Source: Allodiplogaster sudhausi
Taxonomy: Eukaryota > Nematoda > Chromadorea > Rhabditida > Diplogasteridae
DNA length: 64,000 bases
Assembly (NCBI GenBank): GCA_945643635.1
Contig: CALZFC010000021.1
Location: 248,001-312,000, forward strand
Direction of reading: 5' to 3'
Shown piece by piece: positions 35,866 through 49,173 of this stretch. A model generated the notes under the pieces. That model did not search any database, had not been told where the DNA came from, and saw nothing but the letters and a program-made list of their open reading frames with translations. A program made the position numbers and the translations under genes. Every line of letters begins with the position of its first letter. The stretch's first letter is position 1.

Positions 35866-38106
35866 TCCTGCCAATCCTCTCTGTTCCCGAGATAACGAGG
35901 AACAATTGACCAGAACACCGTAGCATGCATGTATTATAGATAGAGTGCACTTTTGTATTGCTAAAGCCAAGCAGAATCCGGTGCCTTAGAGAAGCAGTAT
36001 CGAGAGATACTTCCGTCGTGACCCATTCCTAGCTCGTGTCATCCTCCCTCTCCCTCCCTCCCTAGAGGCCGAGTAGTCATTCCTATTCCCTCTACATCCT
36101 TCACTTTCAATTCCTCCTCTTCTCCTTCCTTCCGCAGTATATTCATATTGATAAGCTAAGAAGGGCATGCCAATTACATTGGCTGCCGTACTTCTTCCAC
36201 CAATGTGGAAATGTTGACTATTCACTGCATGCTAAAGGAATTGTGCAACTCTTTAGATACCTGGCATCATAAGATATTATTTATGTAATTCATTCCCCAA
36301 CTGTTCCATTCTGTGTTATCCCGCATAGTATTTGTCAGTTTTATCTATGTCGGCGTGCTTGGTAGAAATTGCTAGTATTTGTGATGAACAGAGTTCATCC
36401 ATTTATTGTATAGTCGCTTATTTGATGGGCCAAAACCAGGACGTCTGCTTGTACGAATTCTTAGTGCACCCAATCCCTTCACTCGCCTTTCCTGTTCCCT
36501 ACACTCTGGTTGTGACTCAAAAGAACACGTGCGATAGCTGATCAACGTACACTTTCTCTTCCAAGTCGGCCAAATCAACTGAATTCTTGTTGCCCACTTC
36601 GCCTTTCTAGTCAACCAGATCACTTGTGCTTCTTCTCTCTTCCTTTCATTGTGTGTAGTCTTCAGCTACCACGTTTTCTATAAATCATTTCCATGGGGTA
36701 GTTTTTTTCGTCTCAATACTCTCTTCGACATGCGGAGTTGTTGTTTATTAGAAAAGTGGAATTCCGCCTTACGAGGAGCTCTGAAATATTTTGGTCGGTG
36801 AAATTGCTATTTTGTTCTATGTTTCCTTTCACTTCTCTAGTTTGTGGTTCGAGATTGTTACGGAATCAATGGCTATTATTACTCTATGATGACGAATGAC
36901 GCCTTCCCTATTTCTTTAACTACAAACAGTCGTAGAATACTTGCCTACTAATCTTTGCGCATTATGTGCTCTCGAATAGAAGAATTCTGTAAAAGGAGTA
37001 TATTTCTATCTTTATTACTTCAGTACTACCAATGTCCACTCTGCCCATCTCACTTCTATGTTGTAAAGACGTAGCCCTTTAAGACGGTCCACCTTGTGAT
37101 TATGTAATAAAGAAGTTGTGAAGTCAACGTCTTCAAGTACAAGCGACTATTGGAATGATACCTGACGTTCAATGCAGCATCCAGTCTGAAATATTGAACA
37201 AGGAAAAGACATGTTATGCGAACGAGTTGATCTACCGCAAGAGTGATAAATGGAAACCAGCTCAGACAGGAGAAGCCCGAAAAGCGCACTAGCACGTCAA
37301 CGGGCGCCAAAAAGCGGCTGTACCCGCATCCGCAATTTCAGAGTTGCTTCCGACGGCATCTCGCTTGGTTCTCGCACATTGCTCTCCTAGCACGTTCACT
37401 AGTAAACGCAACGTTCGACTGAACGGACAGGACAAACGACGAAACATGCACGCGATACAGTAATTATCGAGAGAATGAGAAACAGAGAAATCTGATGCAG
37501 TCGATGGCTAGAACTTCGATTTCACGCACACCAAGTATCGTGGTAAAGTATGCCATGCAATTCACTTGTTGTGTGCTGGTTTTTCATAATGACTCAAAAT
37601 AGGCTTAGCATTTGAGTACATTACTTCTGCTGAAAGCATTCCGTGGGCGTGTTAGCGGTTTTTCTCTATCCTTTCTTTATTACCTATAACACGTGGCAGC
37701 AGCACGTAAATAAATGAAATGAAATGAAATACCCTCTTGTGCTTCTGTAACAAAAAGTTTTGAACTTTGCATCTTCGAATAAGCAGTTATTATATTGGTT
37801 CTGTGACTTTCTCTGCAATTAGTGGTAGGCTTGAACAGGTCGAAGATGGATTAGACTGATAATGAAATGTTGCAGAAATGGGTGAGACTGACTTTACAAT
37901 ACATCCCCGAGTGGCAGCTGAAAACGTATTCTCATTCGAATATGCTTGATCACCTTTTTCACTTAATAAGGGAATTTTATCACGCCACCTCATGGGATTC
38001 ATCGTGATCAGAGCAACCGGGGTGGAGAGAGTTCCTAGGGCGGAAGGAATTGCCAGAACTCGTCTTTCGTTCAGTCATGCAATCCAGACAGCAGAGATAA
38101 AGTGAT

Positions 38107-38177
38107 AGAGAGATCGAGAGAGAGAGAGAGGGGGGGAGTGAGAGAGAGAGAGAGGAAGAAAAGAGAGAGAGAGTTAC

Positions 38178-38215
<38 letters not shown>
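38107..38215. repeat. (GA)n microsatellite cluster
   Basis: GA-rich for about 110 bp with a G7 run and a long uninterrupted GA stretch at its right end. Confidence 0.92.
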
Positions 38216-38217
<2 letters not shown>

Positions 38218-38658
38218 GTGGATAGAGAAAGGGAGTGAAAGGTAGAAAGAAAGAAGGAAGGGGAGCGAGAACGAGAGAGAATAAATAATTCATAATTTTT
38301 TTCGAGATTGCCGTGAAAGCAATTGGCATGTAGAGATATCTAGAGACATACTCGTGGGCAATCATAAATACATTAGAAGGGAAGATGCCCTTTCTTAAGC
38401 TGGAGATTGATGAAAGTTCATTATAGCTGAGAGTGTAAACACCAGGGAATGATGATTGTGTCTTGTCTGGTGAATCTGTTCGTGACAACTGAAGAGAATC
38501 CTTGTCATTCTCGTTGTCGTCTGCACCGCCACCAGTGCTCGAATGTGTTGTTTACAACCGCTTTTATATTATATTATGAGAACGGACAGCCGCGAATTTG
38601 TGGGATATGCCCTCGCGTATCCAGCCACTTTTTATGACGCAATCAAAAGTACCGTTTC

Positions 38659-38660
<2 letters not shown>

Positions 38661-38704
<44 letters not shown>

Positions 38705-38710
38705 CCTCTT
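38661..38710. repeat. (CT)n microsatellite
   Basis: CT repeat of about 40 bp followed by degenerate CT-rich DNA. Confidence 0.92.
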
Positions 38711-39079
38711 TCTATCTCTCTCCATCACTTCATCTTGCACAATTGTGAAGTCTTTTCTCTCTCATATAAATTATAAACGATCGCCGTAAAAGAACACGAT
38801 GAAAAATTCAGTTTAACTCCTTTGATATCATGTTTTCCAACTAATTACTCTAACTTGAATGAGGCTCCTGGTACACTTATTCCTCACAAAGGATCGCTTT
38901 GTGAAAAGCTCCTTCTGATTAATGGACACTTCTCCTTCAAATAAATCCGGCAATGTCGGAGATGTCTCCATGAAGATGAGTGAATGAGGCTTGCTTAGAA
39001 TACGACAAAGATGTGCCACTTGCATGCAGTACTACCCTAGCAACATCAGTCGAGACTGTCCTAACAAGGCACAGATTTG

Positions 39080-39100
39080 TGAGAGAGAGAGAGAAAGAGA

Positions 39101-39138
<38 letters not shown>

Positions 39139-39366
39139 AATAGAGAAAGCGAGACTGAGAAAAGAGAGCCAGTGAAATAAGAAAGAGATAGAAAGACACA
39201 CGGAGAGAGAGAAGTCTCAAGATAGAGGGATAAATAGAGGGAGAGAGAGGGAGAGAGTGAGAGAGAGAGATAGAGAGAGAAGCAACTATGTCAGGAAAAC
39301 ATTAGAGATTGGGCAATAAAGTAGGGCCGCCCGATTAGTTTACTTTGAAATAGCATGAGAGCAGAA

Positions 39367-39399
<33 letters not shown>

Positions 39400-39412
39400 G
39401 CGCGAGCGCGAG
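39080..39412. repeat. Discontinuous (GA)n blocks
   Basis: GA/GAAA-rich blocks at about 39080-39140, 39198-39282 and 39366-39412, the last ending in GCGCGAGCGCGAG. A C12 run follows at 39646-39657. Confidence 0.88.
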
Positions 39413-41290
39413 AGGTTTTGTGCCCTCGAGAAAAAATGATAATGAGGAATGCCATTTGCATGCTCAAGCAGTTTAGCATCATTGCCTGAATGTTTGCATG
39501 AAAAGTAAGATGGAGAAGACGTGGAGCAGAGGAGATGATGAATGCGTATGAAGATGTCATCATTCTTCCCTCGCCAAGGGACATGCTGAAGAAGAATAAA
39601 CAGAAGTCGGAAGCTATATCTGAAAAAACCACCGTGAGAGTGCCACCCCCCCCCCCCGCACTGCCAAAGATGGCCGAATGTTTCTGGATCATAAAAGTTA
39701 TCTATCATGCGATAAGAGGTACATAACAGAGAAGAAATGTCAACTTCCTCATAAACACCAGTCATTGTTTTTCTCACTCTCTGCGTTCTTTCTCTCTCTT
39801 TCTGTCTGTCTCTCTCCTTTCCCCTTCTCTCTTTCCGCTCTGCTTCTGTTTAGTCCATCTGTTTCTCATCAAGGTCTCATGTCTTCTCATTTTTTCGTCA
39901 GGTTTGCTTCTCGTTTTTTTCGTAGCCATTCAGAAACCCGTTACATCCATCAAGTGGCACACGAAGCATGGGGAAGTCTTTAAGGGGAGAGAGATAGAGA
40001 AAAGAGACGGAGAGAGAGAGACTTTGTTGCACTGCCAACTATTCATGAGTTTCATGTCTTCTTCTCCAAGCTGACATGTCCGTGGTGACTGTCGAACTCT
40101 CTGAGCTGTTCAATATGCCCTTCTATTGCTTTCCCGATCTCATCCTTTTCCACTCTCTCACTTTATCGCTTAATCTTGCCCTCTTCCTTTTATCTTCTCA
40201 GAAGAGAACTCTCTCGAAACGTTTGACTGCCGTCGGCAATGCTTGGCTTTCGGGAAGCGTGGATCTTCGGTATCCGCGTAGTTCGTGTTCTGCCTGGACC
40301 AGCGAGCATCAATGGCATCAAGTGAAACGTCTGCTTTGGAAGAGTCTTCCTGGTTCATTCATAGTGCATCTTCATTCAGACAGCCTTCCTGTTTACTCCG
40401 CATTCCGTCCCGGTTGCATCTTTCGTGCCGGGGTCATATTTAATTCCCTCGTTCCTGTGTACTTTTTTGATCGCGCCCCTTCGGTAGTCGTGCGTGGCTA
40501 GAGATATTTTCTTTTGGTCTCCATATTAAAAAGACAGGGAGCCGAGGGCACATATGTAAATGAGGCTTTACGATATTTGGCTTGACCGTACACTTAACGA
40601 AGGCAGATGTGTAGTCTTTTCCACTGCAGAATTGCATTGCGATAGAGAGACCTCCGAGATGCACAACAAATTGATGACATGGAGAGGAAAGAGAGATCGA
40701 GATCGAGCTGGAGAGAGACAGGTAGAGAATGAGAGAAAGAGAGGGAGAGAGAGAGAGAGTGCGAGAGCGAGAAAGAAAGCAACTGCCACGGAAGAGTCCT
40801 CTCTGTCATGCCGCCAAGCCATTCACACCTAGCTGTCGCCACTCACGGAGATGGATCAGCCTACCAAAAGGGAGAAAGGACAAATGGCCCTGTTTTCGGC
40901 TTTTGTCCCCGACAGTTAAAGGAGGCGAAAACTCATTTTTTTGCCATAAGGATGATTCTGTGAATATGTCCGGATTGAGCTTGCGAAAGCATCAGCAAAA
41001 ATTCAATTTACTAAACAAAAAGTTAGAGGAGTAATTTGCATCTGAAAAGAGTCGCCTGATCATGAGGGAAATATTAGTGATTATACAGAACTTTAAATTT
41101 AACATCAGTCCCCTGACCAAATTACGGCCAAATGGATTGACGAGAATATCATGACCGAAAAACGTGAAATTTCGTCGTTCGGCCGTAAAATATATACCGG
41201 AATATTCATGATTCACCAAACGGACGCAAACCGCCAATTTTAAATCGCCGAATAAAACGCATTTTTTACGAGAAAAGATTTCGAAGCAAG

Positions 41291-41313
41291 GATCTTGGCA
41301 AATTGCCAGGATC
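41291..41313. repeat. 23-bp near-perfect palindrome
   Basis: GATCTTGGCAA and TTGCCAGGATC flank one central base; the 11-nt arms match at 10 of 11 positions. Could be a protein-binding dyad or chance. Confidence 0.6.
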
Positions 41314-42280
41314 ACGTTGCCAAAATGTATCGTACTATAAGATCGGCCATTTCGTGCTAGGAGTTTCCGAGTTTAAGTCTCCTTTAAAGTCGGCAAGGAA
41401 GGAAGCATATAAATCGTTCGGCGCACCTCGCTACCACGACCATCTACTGCACACAATACGAGCACTTTCCTGGAGCAAAGATCAGCAAGGTTGGAAGAGG
41501 TGATGAGGGATGAAGAGAGATAGGAGAGTGAGAGGGGGAGAGAGTTGGTAGAGAGAGAATGACACAACAAGGTGGATACTTCCATTCCTGTAAGCAAGCA
41601 GCCTTCCAGCAGGGGCATCGCCTTTCATAATGCATGGATGTCACTTTGAATGAGAGGCAAGCCGACAAGTGTAGCACGAAGAGGAACGGCAGGCCCGAGA
41701 TGGAGATCGCCTCTGCAAATAAAACATCACCAACCTCGGAAATAGAAGATCACGTTGTTCTTCAGAAAGAGGAAATGGCATCATTGGTCTCTTTGTTCAT
41801 ATGCAAACATCAGTCGAAATGTGTTGGCGGGGAGCATTTTTGCTTCTATTTAGAAAAATACAAGGTATTCAAGGAAACAGCAGCTTAAGCAGCGGAACGC
41901 TTCCTCCTACATATCAAGGAACACTGCTGTTTAGAGAAGGACTTTGTTCTTGGATTAGAGGAAGTCCTGCACGTATCTGACTGTTGACATCAGCTAACCC
42001 TGAAGGGATCGCAAGGATTATGACTCGGATAATCTTCGCTTTTCTGGGCGTTCGGTGTTCAACCTTATCACACTTATTGCAAAAAATGCACTACTTATGA
42101 TTAGTATTCGGGAATCTGTAAATGCCATGAGTACTTGATCTATAGCGTTTCTTAATCAAATGAAGCTTGTCAGCACCAATCCATATTACAATCTTAACCA
42201 TCCTTTCTGATCCTGATCAGAACAAGACGGATGCCTCAGAAGGATGGGTCGGTTGACGTGTTCTTCCACTCGTAGGCGGG

Positions 42281-42316
42281 GATTGGCCAAAGTGGGGGCG
42301 TGTCTTCTGTATAAAA
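42281..42316 (+). promoter_or_regulatory. flp-8: Probable flp-8 core promoter
   Basis: GATTGGCCAA (inverted CCAAT box) at 42281 and TATAAAA at 42310-42316 lie 117 and 88 bp upstream of the flp-8 ATG. Spacing suits a transcription start near 42340. Recognition is by motif only. Confidence 0.6.
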
Positions 42317-42397
42317 GAGAGCCTGGACACCGGGACGCTTCTTCCAATTCCTCTCGTCGAGGCATCATCTCGCTGAGAGCAGACAGAGAGAAAGAGA

Positions 42398-42566
42398 ATG
42401 AAGTGGCGGCACTCCCTGACCTCGCTCGACTCCATGCTCGTCGTCTGCTTCGCCATCGCCGCACTCGCCACCGCCGCCGCCGCCTGTGACGCCTCCAAGG
42501 ACGCCGACGACGACGCTCGAAGCATCTGCCAACTCGAGGTCAGAGAAAAAGAGGGAAAGAGGGAGC

Positions 42567-42621
<55 letters not shown>

Positions 42622-45136
42622 GAGTTGGTGGGGGTAGCAGAGAGGAAAAAGGAACAACAAAACTTTCTTGTGCAAACAGTAAACAAGTTAGAATGGAATG
42701 TCACGGATAGAAATAAGAATGGAATATTATGTGGCAGTCTCCCAAAGATATTCCCTTGACATGCGCGTTCTGTTTATCAACTTTTGCTAAAATTCATGGT
42801 AACATGCACGTAAACCATAGTGCAAGCAAATATGAAGAATGCATAATGGAGTTCTGCATTGTTTTGAATTCAATTGGCCTGCAACTTTTTTCCTTTTGTA
42901 TTATCACAAAATTGTATATGCTAAAAAAAAATGAAGCCGAACAAGCATGATTGAACTGCAAAGCATTTTGTTTACTCTTCATCGTAGTGAGCTACTGCGA
43001 CGAGAATCAAAAACTATTTGCTGGGAGATGTCAAAATAGGACAAACTCGTTCTTCTTTGTGCCCAATGTTTGGCTATTTTCCACATACATTACTACTCGG
43101 TATGCTTCCATAAATATCTAGAAAGCGTGCGTGACATCCCTTCCTCGCTCACTAGAACATCTCCTATTCATGAAATGAGGAAGGGACAAGAAGAATCCCC
43201 ACTTGCAAGAAAAGAGATGGTGAGAACAACGAAAGTGATCGAAATCGGCACCGAGTAACGAATCGTTTAGAAATTCAATGTTTAGACCAACTGAACGCCT
43301 GGAAAATCAGTGCGTTTGCACTTACAAAGACATTGTAAGGAAAATACATCCTTATGTTATTCTGGCTTGTGAAAGAGAAAATGTGAACACTGCAAGCTTC
43401 AGCAGCAATCTTCCTTCCAAAAGCACTAACAGGACGAGTGACAAAATGTATTACTTAGTTTGGTGGATTGGAAGGACTAGAATGGAGGTAGAGAACGGAG
43501 GAGCTGAAGGAGGGGGATGAGGGAATATTCTCGAGGTTGTTGGACATGAATATGCATGCACAAACATGGAGATGGATAGCTTCATTTAATGTTCTTCTAA
43601 TCTCTTCTTGCAGAGTGAGATGCTCACTGTGCAGAAAGCTCTCCAGGAGCTGCTTCAGCGAGTTGGTCAGTGCACCATTTGTACAATTATGGTTTTTCAG
43701 CGAAAATAAAAGAGGATTTCAAACTTTTGAAAAGCCTTTCAACACACAAAATGTATACGTACTTACAACGAGCGGAATGGCGAGGATTTTCAGAACTCGC
43801 CGAACGTATCAGTTTTCTAGTTTGGTTACGCCATTGGGATTCCTCTTGGTTGTGTAAATAGAGGGGGATTGCATGAGCGTTCTCTCGCGTGCAAGTCACG
43901 TTTCATAATTGAGCAGTACCGGCAGAGACGACTCGAGATAGGTCACTTGTACTTTGCGCAGCAACTCGTTTACCGAGAGAAAGATGATGTGAATCGGAGA
44001 GAGTGCAGAGAAAGAGAGCGAAGAGAGAAAACTCTCTCCGCATCACCGACCCTGTATAAAAGTGCGGATCAAGCGAAAAGTGCAACTGTCATTTTGGCAT
44101 TCATCTCGCAAGGCGCTTCACCATTTCATGCTGCCTCAGTTCTAATCTAGCTGCTTTTGAAACCTGGTATGCTTTTGAAATACGATAAACATCGTTTAGG
44201 GTAGATGTTTCCAGACCAAAGAGAGATGATCGAGAATCAGAGAAAGAGAGGAGTGTCTAAATGTCGCTGTCTTCCAGACATCACTCTGCCAGAGAAGCGT
44301 AAGAATGAGTTCATCCGCTTTGGCAAGCGCAGTGAGGACAGCGGGTAAGCTCTCGTTTTCATAAATATTTTTTTATATATATTCAATTTTACTATATATA
44401 TTTTTTAAATTAGAAAATGAACACATTTTTTATTACAAAACTATCGAAATTGTGGTTTAGCGAGAATTTGAGAATTAAGAAAAATTCTTTGTGTAACACG
44501 CAAGAAAACGAATTATATTGTCAAATGCCGAGAATGCCATAAACATTTGCCTGTAGGCTCGTCGACCTCTGTTCTTTCTTGTTGTCTCGCTCATTCATTT
44601 GTCGCCCAGATCCCCGTGTTCTGTTGCTGACAGCCTGATCATTGCAAGGGGAATGTCTCTCTGCTTTGTCTTTCTCTTTCTCTAAAAGTGCTAATTGGGG
44701 CAGAGCACTCGAGGCGACTGTTGCTGACAGCTAATATCGCACAGCGAAACATTGAGAAGCAAGCAGGTCGAGACTGGGTCGGATGGTTCTCTTCTTCTGT
44801 GCCAGGGCACCAAGGGGCTAGGCAAAAGTGCGATGCAGACAGGAGAGGGAAGAGAAGGTTAAGTGGACGAGACGGAGAAAGAAAGTGAAATTGAAAAGAA
44901 GAAATGATCTTGTTGAATCCCTGTCCCTCTCTCGATCAACTCTGCATTATCACTTCATTGACCGGCCATTGCACTTTCCACTCTCCCACACAATTTCTCT
45001 CTTTCAAGCGCATTTTCATGGGAAAAAAGTAGGTAACTCTTCTCGGCTGAAATGGAGGAGAAGGGACACGCGGATTCGAGGACTCGGCCAATGGCGACCC
45101 CGAGTTGAGCAGTTAGGAGCATATCCAGTAGCAGTT

Positions 45137-45182
<46 letters not shown>

Positions 45183-45841
45183 GGTCTATTTCTCTCTTGT
45201 TCTCTCTCTTTCTTCCTTTCTCACTCTGCTTCTCTCCTAGTCTCCCTAAACGTTAAGTAAATGCACATTTCCTTCCCTCAATTGCACTTTAATACATAAA
45301 TGCCTACTTCCAAGCAACTCATTCTCTTTTCTTCCTGAAACATAGAAGTGCAAGATCCTACTCGCTAATCCTCGAGGAGAATGAAAAATGCAGAGATCAT
45401 TTAAATAGTCCAACTCCGCTCATCATAATAATAAAAATGGTCGTTTAAGTTCTTATAGCTAGCTGACTATTTCAAGAAGCTGCATTATTTCAGCGAAGCC
45501 GAGGTAGAGAAGCGCAAGAACGAGTTCATCCGCTTCGGCAAGAGGAAGAACGAGTTCATTCGGTATGATCAACTTCATTTCTTCTCGAATCCACCCTTCT
45601 CACTCAAGTCCAAAAATGTTTTCGAAAAAAATCTACATTCTATTTTATTAAAAACAAATTTAGATTTTTTAAATTATAGTATTCTTTTACAGCTTTGGCC
45701 GCTCCGACCCCGAACTGCTCGAGAGCGAAAGTGAGTGATCATTTGGACTGCAATGAGCTGAAAAGTAGTTAGGGAGAAAGTGTTCTCCGTCCTTTTCTTA
45801 CAGTTGCCAAGCGCAAGAACGAATTCATCCGCTTCGGATGA
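42398..45841 (+). CDS. flp-8: FMRFamide-like neuropeptide precursor FLP-8
   Basis: Exons 42398-42538, 43614-43665, 44278-44344, 45494-45562, 45693-45730, 45804-45841 (134 residues, phases agree, stop TGA). Residues about 8-30 form a signal peptide (DSMLVVCFAIAALATAAAAC). The precursor holds four copies of KNEFIRFG, each preceded by KR and followed by KR, R or the stop, so all can be cleaved and C-terminally amidated to KNEFIRFamide. This is the FLP-8 peptide of C. elegans (Ascaris AF1), a potent modulator of locomotory muscle and motor neurons. I recall the C. elegans precursor having three copies. The copies are spread over four exons; the third repeat is split by an intron inside its last Arg codon. 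Start chosen as the only ATG giving a signal peptide. Intron 1 contains a GA microsatellite. Confidence 0.97.
42542..42614. repeat. (GA)n microsatellite in flp-8 intron 1
   Basis: GA-rich tract starting only a few bases after the gtcaga donor of exon 1. Confidence 0.92.
45139..45179. repeat. (CT)n microsatellite in flp-8 intron 3
   Basis: Uninterrupted CT repeat of about 41 bp followed by degenerate CT-rich DNA to 45240. Confidence 0.95.
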
Positions 45842-46143
45842 GCTAGCCGAAGGCGAGTGAGAGTGAACGGATGAGGAAGGGAAGAGACACGAGAGGACAT
45901 CCTCATTCCATCTTGGCAATTTGTCAACTTCATTCACTTCTCTTCATCTGCTTCATCGTCTGCTCTGCTCGTTAACAACGTTGCCATATGTTGTGTCTTC
46001 CTTCTGAATATCCCCAACACGAGCCTCAACTCTTGATCTCCTCTCTCTTTCCATCTCTAACTCTCTTCATTCGGCAGCCTCACTCTCGCACATGTTCCCC
46101 TATTACATATTATATGCTGATAAATGTGACTGATCGTTGAAAT

Positions 46144-46149
46144 AATAAA
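46144..46149 (+). promoter_or_regulatory. flp-8: flp-8 poly(A) signal AATAAA
   Basis: AATAAA 303 bp after the flp-8 stop, in AT-rich DNA and followed by a T9-10 run. No nearer canonical signal was noticed. Confidence 0.55.
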
Positions 46150-49072
46150 TATTATTTCGCTTTTTTTTTCTCAACGCATCCCCGTCCACCTCCTTCCACG
46201 CCTCAGAAGAGAACAAAAAGGGAGCAGTCATCTTTACGTCACCTTCTTCCATCTTCTTCTTCACTTCGCATCTTCTCCTCCACCACCTCGGCCTCCAAAG
46301 ATGCCAGACAGTTAACCCCTCCTCTTCTCTCTCAGTCCTCAGTTAGCCTCGCCATTCTTAATTTGTGCATAAAGATGTTTCGTTAATGATGTTTCGCTGC
46401 TAGCTCATTGTCAGACACATTGTCTTTTCTTGGGGTTGCTTGTAAGTCTGATTGAGGAGTGCAGAGCAGAGACATTGAGAGGGAGAGGAGAGGGATAAGG
46501 AGAGGGATATAGAGATATAGACAGAAGGTAGACAGTTGAAGCGCAGATAAGGAAGGAGAAGAGGGCAGTGGTTGAGAGCGAGAAAAAGAGAAAGCGATTA
46601 GGTGAATCTCGTGTGTAGCAAGAGTGATCTCACCTGAATGACCAGACAAGATAAAGCAAAGGCAGCTTCCTCTCGACGATCGGCTTGCTCTCAATTTTAC
46701 TGAACAGGATGTTTATTTTGATTATGATGATGTAAAATGATAACGAGACATAAATATCACAAAAACTTCTGTATGTCATTAATCATGACAGGTTCTAAGG
46801 CCTCTAAATCAGTTCGTGCCTGCAAGAATGCAGACGGCGGGTGCCTCCGTGACTGGAGGATTGCGACGGTGAGATAGCGAACGGAAGGAGGGGTGGAAAG
46901 AAGAAAGTCAAGAGTGGGAGAGAAACAGATTTGGTAGGGTGAAACGGAGACGGAGAAAGGGCCAAGTTTGTAAAGGAATGAGAAGACGAGCGGTGGTGAG
47001 AAGGAATGATGCAGAACAAACGATCGCCAGCAAAAGCAGACGCAAAAAAAGTTCACCCCTTTCGCAGAAATATGTATGTCCTTTGCCCGAGCAGAGAGCG
47101 CTTCGTCAAAGAAATAGGAGACAAGAGAAGAGGAAGATAAAAATTGGACGAAAGCCAGGAGAGAGAGAGAGAAAATGGTAAGTGGTATGTTTAAGAAGGA
47201 AACTAGATTAAAACTTAATGTGTTAGGGAGACACCTAGATTAGAGATAGCGATACGAGTGGAGAGGTACAATGAAAGTTGAAGAGAAGAAAGTCAGTGGC
47301 ATTAGAGGAATATTAGGGGAGACCACTGTATCGGAGTGAATGGCGACGATAAAGAATGAAGAGAATAAAGGTGTGAACGGCGGAAAAATGAAACGTGTCT
47401 GAACCGCAGAAAAAGCTTCCTCCTAAAAAGCGTTCTTTGTCGCGAGGCCCATTCATCGTTGTGCCGTCGCGTGTGGTCCGGCGTCTACCGATAACTATTT
47501 CCTCCTCTGCCGCCAATCTCCTCTATCAATCTTTCTCTCATTGCCGTTTCAGGCAAAACCCTTCTTGCATTTTAAACCATTTAAAAAGCTTACGCCTGTA
47601 CTCATATATCATGTTCGTGGCGACTGAACTAGGTAGCTTCCAATTTATCTCATCGAAACCGTTCCACTGATTCTCGTCCTGCTTTGCTCATCATTTCTGA
47701 GCAGTCCTCTGTTTTGTGACCGATGTTGCTGAACACATTCTCAGACAACTTTCTCCACGAGGCGATCAAAATGCACACTCTAGGCAATCTTCCGCAGTTC
47801 TATTTTCGTTTCCACTCAGGCTATTATGTTTTTTCTTCGTCTAACATCTTATCAGTCTTGTGTCATCTTAAACAATCTGCATCTCCAACAATAGATATCT
47901 CTTTTTGTTTCAATGCTCTTTCGCTTCTCTCCTCTCTACAAGTCTCCAACTCTGTCTCCCCTCGTTGTCTCTCTCCCCCTCTCTCTCCATGAGAGACTGT
48001 TATTCGTGGTCTAATCAACGCATCCGATCTCGGCTGGCTGCTCGCCAGTGGATATTTCCGTCCGGCCAGATGACTGCCGGTGGTGATGGAAGTGGAGGCG
48101 TTTGATGCCACTCCGGAAACTTCAGCTCAGATATATAAGATCTCCTTCCCTCTCCGTCTTCTCCCATTTTGTTTGTTTCTGCCCTTCTTCACATGGCAGA
48201 TGCCACCGTGTTGCTCTTTTGATTTTCTCCCTGTTCCCAGCGCGACTTTTTCCTGTCTACCGTATACCGACCAAACTGGTTTTCGTCCCACGACGTATGT
48301 GGTGGAAGGCTGTCATCAAGTTCTCTCACCGGGATACAAAGTTCATGTCTCGATTCCTTATCAATCCCCTTCTGTCTTCCGATGTCTTTCCTTTCGCACG
48401 ACGCTGACGGAAGCAGAGTCGTGGGTGGTGTGTGGGCGATCGGCCGACTGCTCCGCTGAGCCTCTCCCAGATGGATGGCCCGCGCTTCCTACGTATTCCG
48501 CCATCTGGGGGTGTGAGAGAAACAAAGAAAGAGAGAGCGAGAGAGAGAGATGGAGAGAGCGAGAAAGAAAGAGAGAGGGAAAAGCAGAGAAGGATAAAGA
48601 GGGGAATGTCTAAAAGCCAGAGTGCTTCGATCTCGTTTCTCACGAGCCACCGCGTGATCGGGACAGCTCATGCTGCTCTCCTTTTCGGGAAGTCAGCCGT
48701 GAACTTTTTCGCATGATGCCCCTGGCCGTTCTAGTGGGAAAGAAGATAGAGCAAGACAGAGACAAGGCAAGCGAAGGAGAGGGCCAGAGAAGCAGAGAAA
48801 GGAGTACGAAAACGTGGGTTAGCGGAGTTGTTGCCCTCTTGCCTTGTAGGTACATGCATATCTCTTGCATCTCCATTTCTCATTCCCTATCACTCTATCC
48901 CAGTCACCTTTTCTATTCTTTCCCTTCCCCTTCTCTGATCTCTTCTCTCTCTTTCTCTACTCTCTCTCTTCTTCTCAGCTCTTTCCTCCTCTCTGCTCTC
49001 TCCCATTCTTTCTATGTTCTCTTCTCTCTTTCTCTCTCTTGACTGGGCGGCGTGCGAATGTGGCTGGCGGCA
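46150..49072. other. Intergenic DNA between flp-8 and the P450 gene
   Basis: No supported coding exon. GA-rich at 46450-46600 and 48520-48600, CT-rich at 48930-49040. A TATATAAG at about 48129 lacks any associated gene that I can see. Confidence 0.4.
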
Positions 49073-49173
49073 TATAAGAATAGACGATAGGGAGTGGTAT
49101 CCGTTGCTCTGTGCTCGCCGGTGGCGGTCTGCCACTCGAGGCTACTCTTGATCAACTCTTCTCTTTGCTTCAG
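49073..49173 (+). promoter_or_regulatory. Possible P450 promoter and 5' UTR exon
   Basis: TATAAG at 49073-49078, then about 95 bp ending in TTTGCTTCAG followed by a gtcagt donor at 49174. It could splice to the acceptor tttcag ending at 49454, three bases upstream of the P450 ATG. Alternatively that acceptor receives a trans-spliced leader. Both are inference. Confidence 0.4.

Larger units (their letters stand above)
35866..42281. other. Gene-poor region between rbc-1 and flp-8
   Basis: About 6.4 kb in which I could support no coding exon or RNA gene. It includes the rbc-1 3' UTR at the left and the flp-8 upstream region at the right. Between 38.1 and 40.8 kb it is dominated by GA and CT microsatellites. 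The remainder is unremarkable AT-rich DNA with short open frames lacking splice support. Regulatory elements are likely but not identifiable by eye. Confidence 0.45.

Noticed and set aside
38174..40842. Numerous open frames in the GA/CT-rich region
   Set aside because: Low-complexity translations (RERER, SLSLS) without splice signals or conserved sequence.
40992..41315. Minus-strand open frame of 107 codons
   Set aside because: No recognisable sequence, start or splice context; AT-rich composition expected by chance.
48080..48713. Plus-strand open frame of 177 codons and nearby ones
   Set aside because: Ends in GA-repeat translation, no flanking splice signals matching coding phase, no recognised motif.
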